Shown piece by piece: positions 20,345-22,514 of a stretch of DNA of 22,514 bases. Within the stretch, counting starts at the first letter, position 1, and each line of letters starts with the position of its first letter. The translations under genes and the position numbers were made by a program. The DNA lies in NCBI GenBank assembly GCA_017405115.1, contig JAFRBA010000207.1, positions 1 to 22,514 of the forward strand, written 5' to 3'. Below the pieces are notes generated by a model. That model worked only from the letters and a program-made list of their open reading frames with translations, was not told the DNA's origin and made no database searches. Origin of the DNA: Kiritimatiellia bacterium (GTDB taxonomy: Bacteria; Verrucomicrobiota; Kiritimatiellia; RFP12; UBA1067).

Positions 20345-21721
20345 TCAGAGAGCCGAGAGTATCCGCTTAGCCCATTCCTTCGCTGCCGCGAACTGGCGGA
20401 GCGAGAACGATTCGTTCGGGGAGTGTATGCGGTCCTCGGGCTGTCCCCAGCCCACGAGAAGCGGCGCCGCGCATGTCGCCTCGCGAAGCGCCGAGACGAC
20501 CGGTATCGACGCGCCGTCCCACATGAAGACGGCGCCGCGGGGATCCATCTCGGACAGCACGCTTTCGGCGAGCCTGAAGAGCGGGGAGGCGAGCGGCAGG
20601 CGCATCGCCGCGGAGAGCCCGCACTCCTCCGGGAACGACACCTCCATGCCCTTCGGGCACTTCTCCCTGAGATGCGCCTTGACGGCCTCGTACGTGCGCG
20701 CGGGGTTCTGCCCCGGGACGAGGCGCGTCGAGAGCTTGGCTATGGCCTCGCAGGGGATCACCGTCTTCGAGCCCGGTCCGCCGTAGCCCGTGTGGATGCC
20801 GTTTATCTCTATCGTCGGGTCGAAGCAGTTGCGCTGGACGATCGTCCTGCCCGCCGCCCCGCCGCACGGTTCCGTGCCCATGTCCTTCTCGTACGCGGCC
20901 GCGTCGGCGAAGCCGGCCTCGGCCGCGGCGAGCTCCTCGTCGGTCGGCGGCTCGATGCCGTCGCAGAAGCCGGCGATGGCGATGGAGCCGTCCGGATTGT
21001 GCAGCGAGGCCATGAGCTCGGCCATGCCCTGCGCGGCGTTCGGCGCGATGCCGCCGTATTCGCCGGAATGCAGGTCGCGGTTGGCCGCGGAGAGCTTCAC
21101 GGTGAAGTGGTTCACGCCCCTGAGGCCAGCGACTATCGCGGGGCGAAGCTCCGCCGCCGCGCTCGTGTCGCACACGAGCATGACGTCCGCCGCGATCTTC
21201 CTGCGGAACTCGCGGTCCTCGAGAAGCCTGAACAGCGTGCCCGAGCCCGACTCCTCCTGCCCGTCCAGAACGAACTTCACGTTCGGCGTCGGCCCGCCCT
21301 TCGCGGCGAGCTCTCGCACGCCGCAGAGGAAGGCGAACATCTGGCCCTTGTCGTCCTGCGCGCCGCGGCAGTAGACGCGGTCGCCCTTTACGGTCGGCTC
21401 GAACGGGGGCGTCTCCCAGAGGTCCAGCGGATCCGGCGGCTGCACGTCGTAGTGCCCGTAGACGAGCACCGTCGTCGCGCCCTCGGCGCCCTTGAGCTCG
21501 CCGAACACGACGGGGACGGACGCGGACTGCCCCGGGGCGCCCTCGGGCAGGACGAGCCCTGCCTCAGCCCCTATCGACCTTAGCCATTCCCTCAACCACG
21601 TCGCGGCCTGCACGCAGTCCCTGAGATGCGCCGGGTCGGCCCCGACCGTCGGAAGCCTTAGAAGCTCGAAGTATTCCCTCGAGTCGTTTGATTTCAGCCA
21701 TTCGCCGATCTCTTCGCTCAT
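20345..21721 (-). CDS. M20-family metallo-dipeptidase (carnosinase-like)
   Basis: A 458 aa cytosolic zinc peptidase of the M20 family, dipeptidase/CNDP-like branch. Zinc and catalytic signatures are present: VYGHYDVQPPDPLDLWETPPFEP (His90, Asp92), CRGAQDDKGQ (Asp123 region), DGQEESGS (Glu156, Glu157) and LVCDTS for the next ligand; a dimerisation/lid segment (LRGVNHFTVKLSAANRDLHSGEYGG) follows and the final histidine is in HSPNESF. The length matches the family. ATG 21721 has GGAG six bases upstream. The gene begins 15 bp after lysS, so both are probably in one transcript. The substrate is most likely a dipeptide or small peptide; related members deacylate N-acyl amino acids, so the exact substrate is open. 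Confidence 0.92.
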   Translation of the reverse strand: MSEEIGEWLKSNDSREYFELLRLPTVGADPAHLRDCVQAATWLREWLRSIGAEAGLVLPEGAPGQSASVPVVFGELKGAEGATTVLVYGHYDVQPPDPLDLWETPPFEPTVKGDRVYCRGAQDDKGQMFAFLCGVRELAAKGGPTPNVKFVLDGQEESGSGTLFRLLEDREFRRKIAADVMLVCDTSAAAELRPAIVAGLRGVNHFTVKLSAANRDLHSGEYGGIAPNAAQGMAELMASLHNPDGSIAIAGFCDGIEPPTDEELAAAEAGFADAAAYEKDMGTEPCGGAAGRTIVQRNCFDPTIEINGIHTGYGGPGSKTVIPCEAIAKLSTRLVPGQNPARTYEAVKAHLREKCPKGMEVSFPEECGLSAAMRLPLASPLFRLAESVLSEMDPRGAVFMWDGASIPVVSALREATCAAPLLVGWGQPEDRIHSPNESFSLRQFAAAKEWAKRILSAL

Positions 21722-21736
21722 AGTCTCCGTCCGCCA

Positions 21737-22514
21737 TCACGCCTTCTTCATCTGGGGGAAAAGCACCACGTCGCGGATCGAGTCGCAGCCGGTGAGGAAC
21801 ATGACGAGCCGGTCGACGCCGAAGCCGAGGCCGCCGGTCGGCGGCATGCCGCACTCGAGCGCGCGGATGAAGTCCTCGTCAATCTTCTCGGTGTCCTCGC
21901 CCGCCTGGTTCTCAAGGGCCTTGCGCTGCTCTATCGGGTCGTTCTGCTCGGTGTAGCCGGGGCAGAGCTCACGCCCGGCGACGACGAACTCGAACACGTC
22001 CACGAGCGACGGGTCGTCGGGGCACGCCTTCGCGAGCGGCACGAACGCATGCGGGATGCGCGTGACGAACGTCGGCTGCATCAGGCTGCGCTCGATGAGC
22101 TTGTCGTAGACCTCGTGCGTGAGCATCAGCTCGGTCGTCACGCCGTCGAGCTCTAGGTTGGTGTCGGTCTCGCGGGCCTTGGCCTTCGCCTTCTCGAGCT
22201 GCGTCGCGAAGTCGAGGTCGAACCAGTCGTCGCCCATGAGCTCCTTCACGAGGTCCTTGTACGCGACGCGGCGGTAGGGCGGGGTGAAGTCGATCACCGT
22301 CTTGTCCTCTCCGTACTCCACCTTGCGCGTGCCGACCACCGTGTCGCAGAGGTGTGGCAGGAGGCCCTCCATTATCGCCTCCATCGACGTGCGGTCGCCG
22401 TACGCCTCGTACACCTCGCAGACGGTGAACTCCGGGTTGTGGGGCCTGTCGATGCCCTCGTTGCGGAAGTCCTTCCCGAGCTCGAACGCCGTGTTCATTC
22501 CGCCGACGAGGAGC
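21737..22514 (-). CDS. lysS: Lysyl-tRNA synthetase, class II (C-terminal part, cut by window edge)
   Basis: The last 258 residues of LysRS are visible; the reading frame stays open to the window end and the N-terminal anticodon-binding domain lies outside. The ATG at 22498 is internal: LLVGG precedes it in frame, as expected for the catalytic core. Class II motif 2 is seen in FRNEGIDRPHNPEFT and motif 3 in GGLGFGVDRLVMFLTG, followed by the typical ending SIRDVVLFPQMKK. VFEFVVAGRELCPGYTEQNDP corresponds to the conserved FELFVNGLEL-type lysine-binding region. The enzyme charges tRNA-Lys in the cytosol. A dipeptidase gene follows 15 bp downstream. Confidence 0.95.
   Translation of the reverse strand, partial: LLVGGMNTAFELGKDFRNEGIDRPHNPEFTVCEVYEAYGDRTSMEAIMEGLLPHLCDTVVGTRKVEYGEDKTVIDFTPPYRRVAYKDLVKELMGDDWFDLDFATQLEKAKAKARETDTNLELDGVTTELMLTHEVYDKLIERSLMQPTFVTRIPHAFVPLAKACPDDPSLVDVFEFVVAGRELCPGYTEQNDPIEQRKALENQAGEDTEKIDEDFIRALECGMPPTGGLGFGVDRLVMFLTGCDSIRDVVLFPQMKKA

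Noticed and set aside
20423..21583. Plus-strand open frame of 386 codons opposite the dipeptidase
   Set aside because: No domain signature and arginine-rich; the minus-strand M20 gene explains the region fully.
1..22514. CRISPR array or phage island
   Set aside because: The repeats are short hairpins, not regularly spaced with unique spacers; no cas, integrase or phage structural genes are present.

Overview
The window most resembles a genome from the PVC superphylum, and within it the Kiritimatiellae/Verrucomicrobia side. This is inferred from gene content: a large family of type IV-pilin-like proteins, a Hanks-type kinase fused to a formylglycine-generating-enzyme-like domain beside an ECF sigma factor, and a secreted repeat protein ending in a C-terminal module that I recall from Kiritimatiellae exported proteins. 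DNA is GC-rich. Almost everything is on the minus strand, so transcription mostly runs from right to left.

Right end to left: the C-terminal part of lysyl-tRNA synthetase (cut by the window edge) with an M20 dipeptidase 15 bp behind it; a long imperfect hairpin; a two-component system whose response regulator lacks part of its DNA-binding domain and whose kinase start overlaps it. A plus-strand gene for a secreted, internally duplicated glycine-rich repeat protein converges on the kinase. Next, reading leftward, come a CPBP intramembrane protease coupled to an MtaB-type tRNA methylthiotransferase. The stop codon of mtaB lies inside the -10 box of the promoter for a nine-gene pseudopilin operon (13870 down to 4556).

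The pseudopilin operon is the centre of the window. It has GspG-like, GspH-, GspI-, GspJ-like, a second GspG-like and a very large (1106 aa) GspK-like gene, most joined by ATGA or TGATG overlaps, then an H-X-DG type pilin. No secretin, ATPase, platform protein or prepilin peptidase is present, so this is a pseudopilus cassette that must use a motor encoded elsewhere.

The left 4 kb is different in texture. It holds a kinase-SUMF1 gene, an ECF sigma factor and a secreted helical protein, and is peppered with at least eight copies of a short hairpin element whose stem sequence differs between copies while base pairing and flanks are kept. Several copies lie inside reading frames: they flank the kinase transmembrane segment, make up much of the sigma-factor linker, supply the sigma-factor stop codon, and make up the tail of the secreted protein. 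Heptanucleotide arrays occur in the same genes. Between this block and the pilin operon is a plus-strand C-terminal fragment of a YqiA/YcfP-like hydrolase.

Five sites in the window share TG-G/C-TATAAT, a likely housekeeping extended -10 promoter of this organism; two of them sit so close to the start codon that leaderless transcripts are predicted. No tRNA, rRNA, CRISPR array or insertion sequence transposase was seen.
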